A stretch of 64,000 bases of DNA. Source: Takakia lepidozioides (Eukaryota; Streptophyta; Takakiopsida; Takakiales; Takakiaceae). Position 1 is the stretch's first letter. Each line of letters opens with the position of its first letter. The DNA is taken from assembly GCA_030704615.1 (NCBI GenBank), contig CM060733.1:6882001-6946000 (forward strand). The letters run 5' to 3'. Under the pieces are notes generated by a model. The model was given only the letters and a program-made list of their open reading frames with translations, had not been told where the DNA came from and searched no databases. The position numbers and the translations under genes were made by a program. This document shows positions 1-12,589 of the stretch, one piece after another.

Positions 1-2
1 CA

Positions 3-59
3 CCACCTCTTGAGAAGGTTCCTGACGGAGATTGGTTGTGTCCACACTGCTTGGGATAG
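3..59 (+). CDS. C-terminal end of PHD-finger gypsy Pol polyprotein (partial)
   Basis: The window opens inside an ORF whose last 18 codons (frame +3, TAG at 57-59) encode the end of a PHD zinc finger, with the closing W-L-C-P-H-C pattern. It is nearly identical to the C-terminus of the longer copy at 39709-40319, and the homology continues through the 3' untranslated stretch to the LTR. The rest of the element lies before the window. This is seen directly by comparing the two copies. The assignment to Ty3/gypsy Pol rests on the longer copy. Confidence 0.75.
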   Translation, partial: PPLEKVPDGDWLCPHCLG

Positions 60-319
60 TGGCAGTGGACATGACTGGAGGCAGCTAACAAGACATGGGA
101 GGCCAAGCTCATAGGAGTCAATACATGAGATCCCAAGCTCAAGTTCACAGGTTGCAAGACGGCGACTAACGATGGGGCAACTCTTGCACCCGCCCTCTTG
201 ATCTATCGAGTTTGAGTGTAGTAGGGATAGTGGTGGAGGACTTAGTGAGGCTATGGTCACTATCACATCTTGTGGCTACCTTGACTTAGAGGGACCTAAG
301 CACCAGCTAGGGGGGCGAT
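60..319 (+). other. 3' untranslated stretch and polypurine tract of PHD-gypsy element
   Basis: This stretch matches 40320-40574, downstream of the other PHD-finger copy, at most positions. It ends in a G-rich tract (GCTAGGGGGGCGAT at about 306-319), placed immediately before the LTR as a polypurine tract should be. No separate ORF is supported here. Confidence 0.6.
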
Positions 320-507
320 TGTGTGGACTAGTGACTGCCATAGTGGGCAGCATAGTGGCAGCCTAGTGAGTGACTAGTTGTAGCCTAGTGGTTGGACTAG
401 TGGCTGGACTAGTGGTGGACTAGTGGTATACTAGTGTGTGGTATGCACATGTGTTGTGTGGTTTTGGACAGCGATGTAGTTGTGTAGCGATATGTATGCG
501 CACGACA
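320..507 (+). repeat. 3' LTR of PHD-gypsy element, built on CTAGTGG minisatellite
   Basis: A 188-bp LTR starts with TGTGTGGACTAG and ends GCGCACGACA (TG...CA). The first two thirds are a degenerate tandem of GGACTAGTGG/CAGCCTAGTGG units. The last third is conserved with the LTRs at 40575-40783 and 41091-41332. Its place after the polypurine tract identifies it as the 3' LTR. The variation in length between copies (188, 209 and 242 bp) comes from the number of minisatellite units. Confidence 0.65.
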
Positions 508-973
508 CACGGCACCCTGCACAACACAGTCTCTGCTCTTCACGCTCTCCGCTCTTCAAAACTCTCTCTTTTCTAGCGCTATTCGGTCTTACCACTTCCG
601 TAGCGCTTCCGCGTACACAATGGAGTGGTGAAAGGGTGGGCTGAACGACCACACCCCTTATATGGTGCCGTCGCAAAGGATCTGAACCACCGCGTCCTTT
701 CAAAATCGAACAGTCGCGCGTGTTCCATCCAACATCCATGCAAATATCATCCAATTCATCATTTCCATTCTATCCATCCATTTTACAAATGACTAGATGA
801 AATGAAAAAACAGATGAATGAACGAGAAAATATGACGTTAAGGATCCCTTGCACAGGATCATCAATTATAACCCCGTGGGATATTTCCCACACCCCACAC
901 ATGACGATAAATGAAATGTACAAGTCAGATCCTCTTGCGGCGTTTTTCCGCTGCAGTGGAGGTTCCGGTGATC
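508..973. other. Upstream region of DUF7869 gene, no gene seen
   Basis: No supported coding region. The part from about 710 to 830 is rich in CATCCATTT-type low-complexity sequence. A similar composition lies upstream of the second DUF7869 copy (58440-58600, opposite strand), so this may be the same 5' flank or promoter of the element. A TATA-like CCTTATATGG occurs near 656. Confidence 0.35.
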
Positions 974-3900
974 ATGATTTTAGAGACGGGTCAAAAAGTG
1001 TTTCTTACTCTTCCCGGGTCCTCATCTCCAGTAGCCACTGGGGACTGCCTTAATGTCTCCGGGGTTGGGACTTGTCATGGACAACAATTATCTTCCTCAA
1101 CCATTTCAGTGGTTCTCATCTCTTGTGATGAAGCACAATCATTATGTCCTCTTCCTTATGGACATATGGATGCTGACACCTTGCAGGAGGCCATTGGGAC
1201 CCCGGTGATGTGGAATGTTGGCGAAGTTCTTGCGGAGAATAACGAGTATCAAGGAGGGCCTGACATGAATCCTGATTTTATGCCGGAGACAAGAGATACT
1301 GCCGAGAATTCTGATGACGACGAGGATGAATCAAAACACAGACCATCGAAGAGTTCCGGGAATCCGAGCGGAGGACTCGAAAGAAACAACTGGAGAAACT
1401 TGCAGTGCGTACTGTTGGGTGATGATGGGGGTGCACTATTCGAGGGGAGGATTCAAGCCTGCATTCCGGACGAGGTGATCCTCAATGACAAACTGGGAGA
1501 GGACAATGTTGGAGTTCTTGTCACCAGAATACTTTCTGGAGGTTCTGGATCTTTGATGTCTCTTGTAAAATGGCCTTCAACAAAAACACGACTTTTGGAA
1601 AGTGGGAAACTACTCTCAAATGATCTGGAGAATTTTATTAGATCCTCTGACAGTATCTTGTACGAAGATCACGAGGCAGGTGTGAAGAAAGCGGCGTATC
1701 GGCATTTTACGAGAAAGAAGAGGGATCGAGATTTGGAACACTAAAAAAAAAGAATGAAGAATCTTACTCTGGAGGAAGTCCGGTCCGTGAGCAGCAAACC
1801 TTGCTGCAGACTTCACTGCTGTCAATATTTCGATTGGCGAAAAACCTTGGCTATCCGTACTTCTTTATGGGGATCCACTTTCAATGAGAGGAGATAACAC
1901 GGATTGAATGTTTCGAAACGACCTCTCGCAGGGCATACGTTACGATTGAGGGTGTGGATGTATGTGAGACTGCTTGGTGGACAATTCATGGAATTGGCAG
2001 GTCCACATACATGGAGTACAAAAAGTTGAGTAAATAGGGTTGGTTGTCAAGTCTCCATGGGAACCGTGGAGTGAAGAGGCTACGCCCAATGACGCTTCAG
2101 GCAAAGGGTAACATTATGTCCATTGTCAACGGAAATACTGATCTCATGCCCCATAAGACAAGATGCATTGGGGAGGGAAGGAGGGATACTTTGAGAGTCT
2201 TACCACCTGAAATGAACTGGAAGCGAATACGAGACGAGTCCAACGAGGTATGAAATCTCCATTCTTCAATTTTTTTCCTGGAAGATTTTTCTGATTCAAT
2301 GTGGATGATCCTCCTTTCGATTTTGTCTCTTTCGACTATGGTTCTAGCTTCATGAACCTCCACTGTCCAGTGGACGTTCCTTTCCTGACCCTGCCTTATT
2401 GTAACAGACCAACAGATTTTTCGGGTTGGAAGGAGTCTCGCAGTCGGCTGTTAGCCGCATCCGGAGTCGGATATTTCCTAACGTGGAGGTTCGTAAAACT
2501 GGGAGTACATTTGTGAAGTGCACGGAGTGTGAGATGTTCAAGGACCTGATCAGAAAGTCTGTCAAGAGAAGTGCGGAACATGTGACACACAAACGAGCGC
2601 TTGATAAACATTTGAGGCACCAAGAGTCGTGCAGAAGACTGTACCATAGCTGGAGGAATGAGTCTATTATGATTCCGGAGGAGTTTCTCTGTATTATTCA
2701 CAACAAAATAGATCATAGGAAAACAGCTGTTCCAAGGCTACAGACTCCAAATAAGATGATTTTTGGATTGGGTCAACTTCCAGTTTCACTAACGGGAATG
2801 GTCACGCGCGGACACAGTGATGGAGCTTACGATCAGTATTCTCTTGAGTTCTGGAAGGGAAATTTAAACTTTACAATTGGTTCTTTGGCACGTTGCCTAT
2901 GCCAGCTGGAGAAGCCAACCTGTCGCGAGTCCAGGAACATTTTCGATTACCGACTTCAAAACGAGTTCTTCGAATCACTTTTAAGAGGTAAATCGAGATG
3001 TTTGGATGATCTTAAACCCTGCAGGCCGAAAGACAAACGTGGTGCTCGTCCACTTCCGAGAAGACTATACTTGCAAATGGACAACTCTGCGAAGGACAAT
3101 AAGAACAGATGGATGCTTGCTTTTCTATCCCTCTTGACCGCCAAATATGTTTTTGAAGAAATCCAGCTAGGGTTCCTAATGGTCGGACACACCCATGAGG
3201 ACATCGACGGGTTCTTCAGCTACCTTTCGAAGAAGCTGAAGGAACGAAACACCTACATTCTTTCGGATTTGATGAGGTCTTTTATGACCTCGCAAGATCT
3301 GCAGTTCATTCCACAGATTATTCAGGAGGTTCCCGACTTCAAGAATTTTGTTAAGGGCTGTATTCTGGATGGAAAGGAGGTGTTGGTCGGGATTTCGGAG
3401 ATGCACGTCTTCCGTTTTTTTAAGGATGCGGAGGGCTGGCCCGTCATGAAGTACAAGAAGTCCGCTACTGATTCGGATTGGCTTCCAACAAACAATAGCG
3501 TGAAGATGTGGAAGTCCAATCCTGACGGGACTCCGAAGCTCCCTGAAGGAGACCCAGACGCCGTTCCAAGGAGACCTATCTGGGGAGTCGGGGACGACTC
3601 CTCCGAAAAACAGTCATTCATTAAGAATGGAATAAAAAAATACAGGGATTTTTGGACGAAATGAATGATTCTTGACGATCATTACAGAGGTTGAATGGAA
3701 CAATACGACCAGTACTGGGGAAACATTCTCGCTGAGCTGGATAATCCAATTCCAGAAGCTCCCGACTGTATTCAGCTTCTTGATGGATTCTGGCAGAAAA
3801 CAAATTGGTCCAAGAATCATCACAGAGATGGAATCCATCCACATATATTGCCAGATGTGGAAGAAGATGATGAAATCCTAGAACCTTACTGTGGCCTGAG

Positions 3901-4372
3901 GTGTGAGCGACCAAGAATATCCCTGAATCCGTTCAAGGATATTGAGAAAGGGTTTTTTGTGCTCGTTCGCCCTTATGACCCAAGTACGTGCCTGGTCTGG
4001 ATGAGGGTGGCAATATCTGATGTGATCTGCGAAAGGGAGGATCCTAATTTTAAGAAGGTGAAGGTGGAGTGGTGGAGACCGAGAAAAGGTGATAACCCAA
4101 CAGACTTGGAAAGGTACAGGGACTGTTGGTTAAAACTTTGGGAGTATAACTCGTCAGATCCTTCTCAATGGATCCACGTGAACAATTTTGTGTGGACAAT
4201 GCCTCCACAAAAAAATACGACAAGAAATAGCACTAAGATAATTACTGCCGCCGAAGTAGTGAAGGCGCGCGCTAATTTGGAGGAGGCTAATCGTCAGTCA
4301 GAAAACGAGTCGTGCGAGCGAGTTCCAGACCAAGGACATATTGTTGAGGTCAACTCCAGTACTTCGATTTAA
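974..4372 (+). pseudogene. DUF7869-family transposon-like protein, copy 1 (decayed, multi-exon)
   Basis: Exons read in order. About 974-1744: an N-terminal domain with the pattern CHGQQL...MDADTLQEAIGTPV, like the domain next to transposases in plant En/Spm-type elements. About 1780-2250: a Cys-rich segment (PCCRLHCCQYFDW), then VDVCETAWWTIHGIG. After an intron at about 2251-2410, 2426-3664 carries the DUF7869 core with LQMDN, NKNRW and GHTHEDIDGFF, all intact. 3695-4372: a C-terminal beta-rich segment ending WIHVNNFVWTM. The start at 974 is chosen because copy 2 begins at the same place. Breaks: a stop and a frameshift near 1875-1930, a TAG-type stop near 2036, and in-frame TGA at 3662 and 3692. 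DUF7869 proteins look like a domesticated or transposon DDE-like family; that function is inference. Confidence 0.7.
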
Positions 4373-7030
4373 GAAATAAATTTTTCTTCTCTATATGGCC
4401 CTTCTTGTTTGTGTTGGGGGATCCTTTTTGTTATCTTCTTATGTCGCACTGAACCTCGAATGTCCAGTGGACGTTCTCGTCCTTTGTTTCTGGTTTGTTG
4501 GATGATGGCCTGCTGTACGTCCTGGTCAACAAAGATGACCCTGTGGGGGAGTTTCGCCTACATAACATATAGATCACAAGAACAAAATGGGCGGGCACGA
4601 CCACTGGAGTCTTTAAATTCTGTCAAAGAGGTTTTTAACAACGGAAGAAAATAGCCCCATTTCCAGTCCTTCTCTGAAACATTGGACTTGCTTTTCACAT
4701 AACCAATTCTCCCACTGAAGTCTCCCACTAGGAGGAGCCTTACTCAATCGTTGTTGACATACAATTCTTCAATTTGCCAGTCCTCAAGTTTTTTCTATGA
4801 GGTTTTCTTCCATTTTCCCTCTAAGCTCTACGACTTTTCTGCATCAAATTTTCATTTCATTTCATTTTCATACTTCTCATCTTTGGCCCTGGTTTAAGAA
4901 GGAATTTCACATGTCATTTTCCATTGTTCAAATTTTAAGCAATTTTTATTTCTCATAGTTTTTATTTGGTGGTCTGACTTTTTATCCTCTCTCATGTTTT
5001 CTTCAGATCCATTTTCTCCCATGAGATCCAGGCGCTTCCAAAAAGTCGTTATATAACGTCATTTTCTTTCCAAATCTATTCATACCATAACCATAGCCAT
5101 AGCCATAACCATTATGGTTATTGAAATGTCTTCTCCCTTCACATTTGCGCTAGCTTTTTTCTTTGTTTTGGATTGACATGCATTTAGGCATGTTACAGTT
5201 TGCTTTATATGTTACATCTTAATACTAGGTCCAGGTTCCAACGACGAGTCTTTCATTTAAATACTTGTCCATAATATTAGGTTATTCATGTTTTTTTTGC
5301 TTACTAGTTTCCTACTAACAACACTAAGTTCTAGCGAAGTCTAGAGTTTTCCATAAGACTTAGTGTTTGTCTATTTTGTAACTTAAAGCAAAAACCCTAA
5401 ACCCTTACCCTAAACCCTTACTAGAAAACCCTAAACATTTACCCTTAACCCAATACCCCAGAACCCTTTCCCTTCCCTTTGCAAATGAGAATCAACTATC
5501 CATACCATAATTATAACCATTTTGGTTATCCAAATCTCTTCAATGTAACCAAATTTCCATTTTGTACCATACTAACACACACTAAGTTATAGCGAGTGCG
5601 AGTCTTCCGGCATGTATGCTCACCATTTCTGCCTTCAACCCAAGCCCTAAACCCTCGTCGAAAACCCTAAGGAAAACCCTACGCCATTGTTACGTCTAAA
5701 CCCTTACCCTTCCCCTGCAACTGGGAATGAAGTATCCATACCATAACCATAACTATTTATGGTTATTCAAATCTCTTCGCCCTTCATCTTGCGTAAGGTT
5801 TTGCCTTTGGTTTGGATTGACATGCACTTACCTTTTTTTTATCGAACTTTGCTTTCTATGTATCTTAATACCAGGTTCCAAGGACGAGTCTTTCATTTTA
5901 ATACTTGTCCGATGCAATGACTACACTTCCATAATATTAGGTTATTCATTTTTATTTTGCTTAGTACTACCTTACTAACAACACTAAGTTGTAGCAAGTG
6001 CGAGTCTTCCGGCATGTATGCTCACCATTTCTGCCTTCAACCCAAACCCTAAACCCTCGTCGGGAACCCTAAACAAAACCCTACGCCATTGTTACGTCTA
6101 AACCCTTACCCTTCCCTTGCAAATGGGAATGAAGTATCCATACCATACTCATATGTATCTTAATACCAGGTTCCAAGGACGAATCCTCAATCTAAATACT
6201 TCTCCGGCCCAATGACTCTTCCATGATATTTGTTTCTCTATTTTTTATTTTATTTTATATCCTTCTAACACACACCAAGTTCTAGCGACTGTGAGTTTTC
6301 CATATTTGTTTGTCCAATAGTGTTTTTAAACCCAAACCGAAAACCCTATCTTTACCATCACCCCTAAACCATTAATCTTACCATAAACCAATAACTTTAG
6401 TGTACTACTTTATTATACTACCATGTTACATCTTCTCAATGTTTCATGCTTTTTTAATATTTTCTTTTGTTGGATAAGGTATGATAGAATGATTACAGGG
6501 ATATCAAATTCCTCAACCATTTCTTAATTCTACCGAGTGTGAGTCCATCATATTTGTTTGTCTTTTTGTACCCTAAATCCATACCCTAAACCCTTACCCT
6601 TATTGTAAACCCAAACCTTATTACACTTCTCTCTAATTACACCCCAAACCTTATTGTACTACCCTAGTACCTCTTCCGAATGTTTCATGCATTCTAATAT
6701 TTTACTGCCCTTGTCACATCCAAAACGTATCGAGTATGGTACAGTATGAGTTTGGCCCATGTTCGATGCGAACCATTTGTTTATCATGATGACCTGCAAT
6801 GGAATATTATTTTATTCGACTTCCAAGTGGACGTTCAATGAATTGTTCAATAGTGCTACTTCACATTGAGCACTTCAATGTCAAATGGACCTCTTCTATG
6901 ACACATTTTGAAACAAGTATGACATCACCCGAAATTTCACAAGGTTCAATCACACATTACACCATGATATTATTAATATTTCAATTAAATTTATACAAAT
7001 ATATATTAAGTTTAGTCCGGATTTAAGCCA
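4373..7030. repeat. AT-rich repeat region with telomere-like AAACCCT motifs
   Basis: No gene is supported. Blocks containing ATAACCAT...ATGGTTATTCAAATCTCTTC, then TTTGGATTGACATGCA, then CCAGGTTCCAAGGACGAGTCTTTCAT recur near 5080-5270, 5500-5560, 5740-5910 and 6130-6200, making a degenerate tandem family of a few hundred bp. Between them sit runs of AAACCCT/ACCCTTA-type units (5388-5470, 5640-5720, 6040-6120, 6560-6620). These are interrupted and irregular, so they look like interstitial or subtelomere-like repeats and not a functional telomere. Confidence 0.55.
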
Positions 7031-7339
7031 AAAGTCCAGAGTTAATTAAAATAGGGTTATGTGTGTCAGTGCATCGTTAGTGGTAGCTTCTTGAAGCTTA
7101 GAGTTTAGGATTAACTTCAGAGCATGTGAGCTGTGTACCAAGCCTTTGGTGCTAGAGAGTGTATGTGAATTGTCTTATGTAATACAGTAGTGTTGGCCTC
7201 CAAGCACTCTGTACTTGGAGCTTTTGTGTATGACTGAGTGCTTTGTTTAATCTATGCATCGCTGGTAGAGTACAACCCTTTTGCATTTCAATGTACTAAC
7301 AATGAAGAGCCACAATTCTTGACATAAACATTGGAGAGT

Positions 7340-7850
7340 GATGCCTCACAGTGGAAGAAAGTGGAAGAAAGCTCTTGATTCAGAGTACAAATCTGTTACT
7401 TGGGTTCTCGTTCCTCTGCCACTTGAAGGAGAACAGTTGGAAGCAAGTGGACCTTCAAGATAAAGTATAAGGCAGATGGGATTGTGGAGCGATACAAAGC
7501 CCCACTTATTGCCAAGGGCTATTCTTAAATGACAGTGAAGCAAATCTTACGGTATCTCAAAGATATTATTGATCATGGGTTATGCTTCAATAGGAGTCTT
7601 TCAGGCAAGGATGGTTTGTACTTGGTGGGATAATCTGATGTAGATTGGGGTGAAGATTTCGACAAGAGACATTCTACTAGACTGTATGTTTTTATGCTGT
7701 CAATTAATGCTTTTATTTGCTAGAGGAGTAAAAGCGGCCAACAATTGCTTTATCCACAACAAAGGCCGAGTACATGGTTGCAACTCATGCTGCGAAGGAG
7801 ACTATTTGGCTTTGCAAATTCCTTCTGGATATTCGTGACACAAAGAGAGA
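7340..7850 (+). mobile_element. Ty1/copia Pol relic (RT and RNase H pieces)
   Basis: Fragmented reading frames resemble copia Pol. A segment near 7370-7530 reads like the RT start (EYKSVTWVLVPLP, then WTFKIKYKADGIVERYKA and IAKGYS). This is followed directly by the far end of the RNase H region near 7545-7845 (RYLKDIIDHG, DVDWG, then WRSK and ATHAAKETIWLCKFLLDI when frames are changed). Most of RT is missing and several frames are shifted, so this is an internally deleted dead copy. No LTRs were recognised. About 7030-7340 holds nothing I can assign. Confidence 0.6.
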
Positions 7851-7938
7851 GAGAGGAGTGTATTTGAAGTCTTCAAAACCCGGTACAAAGAAATAATCAA
7901 AGATCACCTCTTTTTGGTAGAATGATAGATGTGATCAT

Positions 7939-8042
7939 GATTGTCGGATGTAAAGATTATATCCAGATAACTTCATCATTCAAATTGATATTGATACAAA
8001 TGATGAAGTTTATGTGGATATAATCTTTTCATCCCACAATCT
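7939..8042. repeat. Inverted repeat, about 42-bp arms, short loop
   Basis: Left arm (7939-7980) and right arm (8000-8042) are near-perfect reverse complements, sharing GATTGT.GGATG.AAAGATTATATCC and ending AACTTCATCATT. The loop is about 18 bp. It lies about 170 bp past the stop of the receptor kinase gene, downstream on its strand. It could be a foldback MITE or a hairpin in a 3' UTR. Confidence 0.55.
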
Positions 8043-8212
8043 GTACACGTTAGGACAGGAGCCGCAGCTGAGAATACGGTCGGTGCAGCCTAACTACATC
8101 CACATTTGTACCTTGCTGGACACTTGAAAGGGGCGCACCGTCCAACATACACGTAGAGTCGCCATACACCTTCTTTTGGTTCCACATGTGAAGTATGTTG
8201 CGCTGAAGGTGT

Positions 8213-11200
8213 CTAATGGCTTGATCTAATTATCCTCAACATGTCCACAACCACTCGCATGTCAGGCCTGCCAGAAGGCAAGTCCCTGGTGCAGAGGACA
8301 GCCACTTTGAGGAGACGGAGCATCTCGGTCTTCTGGACGTCTGTGGCCTCTCGGACTAGCTCACGATCCAGAATCACTTCACTAAGATTTCCAGGGAATT
8401 TTTCGACATAGGTCCCAACCCAGGGTACAATGTGCATGGAGTCGCCAAAGCTCGCATCAACAGGTTTCCTCCCTGTCAGAAGCTCCAGTAACACTACTCC
8501 GAAGCTGTAAATGTCGACTTTCTGGGTTACCCGAGTTCCGAATCCATACTCTGCAGATAGATCACAAAGGAAAACGTAGTGATTGAGTCAATACGCCCCA
8601 CTTACAGGTGACTTACAATAATTACGGTGGCAATTTTTCACTCTCCCACTACGCCTTCATTCTGCTTTAATGTACTTAAAGTTTTCTAAAAAAAATTGTA
8701 GCTGTTTCTAACCAAGGAACACTATACATAGTACGTCACTGACTTCTTTTGTGCAAGTATCCAGGATGTCCCCTGGAGAAGGTCGAACAAGACCATATCT
8801 TTCTGGTTGGCACAAGTAATTGAGTCTCAAGTAAGCCCCTAAAGATCAAGTCTCAACGCAATAAGAATTGGGCCTGCAGATGAGACAACAACTGTGTTCA
8901 CAAGTCTGCAGTGAACCCGCGGATGAACCTCCCTGCTGACTAGCTTACTTGACAAACTTGCCAGTGCAGGCCAGCGCAGTTCTTCAAAGGCCCCGAACAT
9001 TCATGAACCACTAATGTATAGCTAGTGCTAAGGAAAACGTACCAGGGGCAATGTAGCCATATGTGCCAGCAACAACTGATGTCGAGGTTGTAAGATCGTC
9101 GTTCGGGTTGAGGGCCATCACCTTCGCAATCCCAAAGTCCGCAATATGGGGCTCCAGATCTGAGTCGAGAAGAATGTTACTGGACTTAATGTCTCGATGA
9201 ACGATTGGGGGAACATAGTCATGATGTAGATACGCTAAACCGTGTGCTATACCCTCAGCTATTCCGAATCTCGCATTCCAATCTAGAATGGGTCGGGGCT
9301 TCTTACCATGCAATATCTCACTCAAGTTTCCATTTGGAATGTAAGTGTACAGCAGCAACCCAGTTTCTTCCCATTTGCAAAATCCCAGAAGTTTCACTAA
9401 ATTGCGATGCTTAGCTTTCCCAATGGTCTCTATTTCCCTTAGAAAACTTGTGTGTATTTGCTGGTTCTTGTCTAATGGCCCTATTCTCTTCACAACAATC
9501 ATGCTCCCTGATGCCAAGGTACCCTTGTAGACTGTGCCATGAGCACCCTTCCCAATGATGAATTCGTCACTTAAATTTTCCGTGGCTTCCATGATTTCAC
9601 TGAATGTTAATCCAAGATCATTTGACGCTGTAGTAACTTGGCAGCTGTTGATTTCTCTGACGGAGTCTTGATCTCTCCTCCGACCAAAAATGTACCAGGC
9701 CACAAGGCCACATCCAAGCACGAAGATGACACCCGAGCTTAAAACTATCGCAACCACAACCCCAGTGCCAAGCTCCGTTTTTCTTCTCCGAGACTTGCTT
9801 CCAGATGGGGACACTGGCGCTAGGCACGTCTCATCATTTTGTGAATATGTCAGGCACAACCCCGGGTTGTCAATGAACGAGCTTGGAGATGAACTTAGAA
9901 AGTTCTGTACCCATGATGTTGGGAGAGACCCCGTAAGATGGTTGTACGAGACATTCACTTGAGTTAACGCTAGCATGTCGCCCAATTGAGACGGGATTTG
10001 ACCCGATAGATTATTCTGTGAAAGATCGAGTATTTCCAGCAAGTTCAAGCTTCCCAGAACGGAGGGAATCTCACCCGAAAACTCATTCCGGCTCAGGTTC
10101 AGCTGGACAAGGTCTGGCATTAGTCCAATCACTGCGGGAATGGGTCCTTGGAATCTGTTGCTTCCCAGATTTAGACTCGATAGCTTCTGAAAAGTCCCTC
10201 CCGGGGCCACGCCTGCCAGCTGGTTTCCTTGCAAGATCAGATACTGTAACTCTGACAAGTTTCCAAGCTCCAACGGGACGGTGCCGTTGAGCATATTATT
10301 GCTCAAGTCCAGACCGTAGAGTTTCTTGCACTTTTCAAGGGTAGAAGGAATGGCACCGGCGAAAACATTTGACGACAAATTCAAACTCTGAAGATTTGGA
10401 AGCATCCCAAATTCCAGGGCTGCGATATCTCCATAGAAATCGTTGGACCCAAGTGCCAGGAAGCTAAGATTGCTTCCTGCTCCTAGCCCAGGAGGTATAG
10501 GACCTTGCAGTCTGTTGGATGTCAAGTCCAAATAGTTCAAGTTTCTGCTGTTCTTCCCAAATTCACTTGGGATCATGCCTGTGAAACGATTGTAACCAGC
10601 GCGAAATCTTTGCAGAGATGTGCAGTTTGCGAGCTCCTCTGGGATGCTCCCTTCCATCATATTCCATTGCACATCTAGTAAAGTTAATTGTTTTCCGAAA
10701 CATATCCCCGATGGAAGAGATCCAGAGAGTGAGTTATTCCAGAGATCTAATGATATGAAGGAAGTATTTCTACCTAGGTCGGACGGAATCGTGCCCGTAA
10801 GATGATTATCAAACGCATATATGTACTGCAGTCTTTCCAACGTTGCAATCACGGGGGGCAGCGAGCCTGAGAGATTGTTCGAGCTTATGGTAAGCGTTTG
10901 GAGGCTGGTACAGTTGCCGATCGTGGCTGGAATGATGCCTGTCAGAGCATTGAACGACAGTGTAATATTCACCACATTCGTCAGTTTCCCAACCTCGTTA
11001 GGGATGTCACCCGTGAGTAAATTGTAGTCGAGATACAACCCTGTGAACTTCGTGCAGTTGAATATCTGTGGGGGGATGCTTCCTGTCAACGTACAGTTCT
11101 GGGCGTCGAAGTACTGCAGCTGACTCAGATTTCCAAGCGACGGTGGAATGGTTCCATTCAAGTTGACATTCCACCACAACTGCACGTCAGTCAAGTTAGA

Positions 11201-12589
11201 ACAGCTCCCCAGCTCCGATGGGATGGGCCCAGTAAGCTGATTTTGGTATAGTTGAAGAATCAATAAGTTTGACAGGCGACCCAATTCCCGAGGTATGCTG
11301 CCTGTGAGGCTGTTGTTTCCCAAATAGAGATATTGAAGAGCTGAGCAGTTTCCCAGGCCAGGTGGAATGATCCCTGAGAAGAAGTTGTCTTGGAGAGCAA
11401 GATCATACAATTGCGCCAGAGAACCAATCTCTTTTGGTATGTTACCAGAAAGCGAATTGCTGTACAAGAGAATCTCATAGAGATTTGGGGCGTTCATCAA
11501 TGTCGGAGGTATGAAACCCGTGAAAAAATTGACGTGCATCCAGATGACAGAAATGTTTTGGAGTCTCCCCAAGGCTTCCAAACCTGCAGATGAAAGGTTC
11601 AAAGAAAGATTCAGTGCCGTATACATGTACATATTGTATACACGAATACCCAGGTGCCCACCTCGTAGAACTTGAAAAAATCTTCCTTTCCAGCAATCTT
11701 GATAGTTAGAACGTACTCATTGACCATACGGTGGGGAAGTTGGCTAGACTTTCCGAGTACAAGCTGTACAGGTTTTAAAAAGTACTAGGATCACATGCCC
11801 GAAAACCATTGCAGGTAGACAGAAAGAGGTGAAATTTCGTTTATCAATTCAGTTGGATGCTATGTGCTATCTGATTTGGAAGGCCTAGGGTGCATGATAT
11901 GTACCTGAAGTGATATTTCCTGAGAGTCTATTGTCGTAGAGGTAGATCTCCTGAAGACTTACGATACTGAAGATCTCTGAAGGAACAGTGCCACCAAGGA
12001 GGTTGCTTGGTAGGCTTAGCACCTGGAGTTGCTGACAATTACCCAGCTCATTTGGAATAGTGTCGGAGAGACTGTTCCAATCCAAGTACAAGAATTGGAG
12101 CTCACTGCAATCCCCTAACTCCTTTGGGATGAGTCCAGACAATCTATTGTACGCCAAATCGAGAGTGTTCAGTTGACTGCAGTTACCTAACTCCCTTGGA
12201 ATGCCTCCAAAAAGCTGGAGACCACTCAAAACAAGCTCCTGCAAGCTTTGAAGCCTACCAAGGCTAGGAGAGATGGTGCCTGAAATTTCTTGCCCCGTCA
12301 AGTTCAGTTTCCACACTGTGTAACCATCCTGCAGGCATGAGACACCTGTCCAATTGCACGGTGATTGATCTGAGGCACGCCAGTTGTTGAGTGCAGGAGA
12401 TGACTTGTTGAGGCCATTCTTGAACTCCAGTAGTGCCTCCCCATCCTTGGACACCCCTTGCGCTCTGCCGGCTGCCAAAATCACTAACATTGCTGCAAAC
12501 AAATGAGCGGCAGCCAGAAAAGAAGTGACACCCGCGACCGATCCTCCCAGATAGGATTGCATGATCAGAGATGGTCTTGTGAGAGTCAT
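8213..12589 (-). CDS. LRR receptor-like serine/threonine kinase, subfamily XI type
   Basis: Three exons with GT-AG junctions and consistent phase: 12589-11905, 11583-9043, 8550-8213, giving about 1187 aa, full length for the family. Order: signal peptide (about residues 22-45), LRR cap with CNWTGVSC (about 80), over twenty LRRs of the IPxELGNCxxLxxLxL type, a juxtamembrane Ser/Arg/Lys stretch, one transmembrane helix (about 836-860), and a kinase with GKGAHGTVYK, VVKRI, HRDIKSSN, ADFG and APEYGF, so an RD kinase with all catalytic residues. The intron before APE is conserved in many relatives. A late LRR carries LQRFRAGYNRFTG (about 553-565), matching the RxR motif by which LRR-XI receptors bind the C-terminal His/Asn of peptide ligands. 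No break seen. It acts at the plasma membrane. Which peptide it binds is unknown. Confidence 0.93.

Noticed and set aside
9205-11593. Several plus-strand ORFs inside the receptor kinase
   Set aside because: Antisense shadows of a clear LRR-kinase coding region with conserved motifs on the minus strand.
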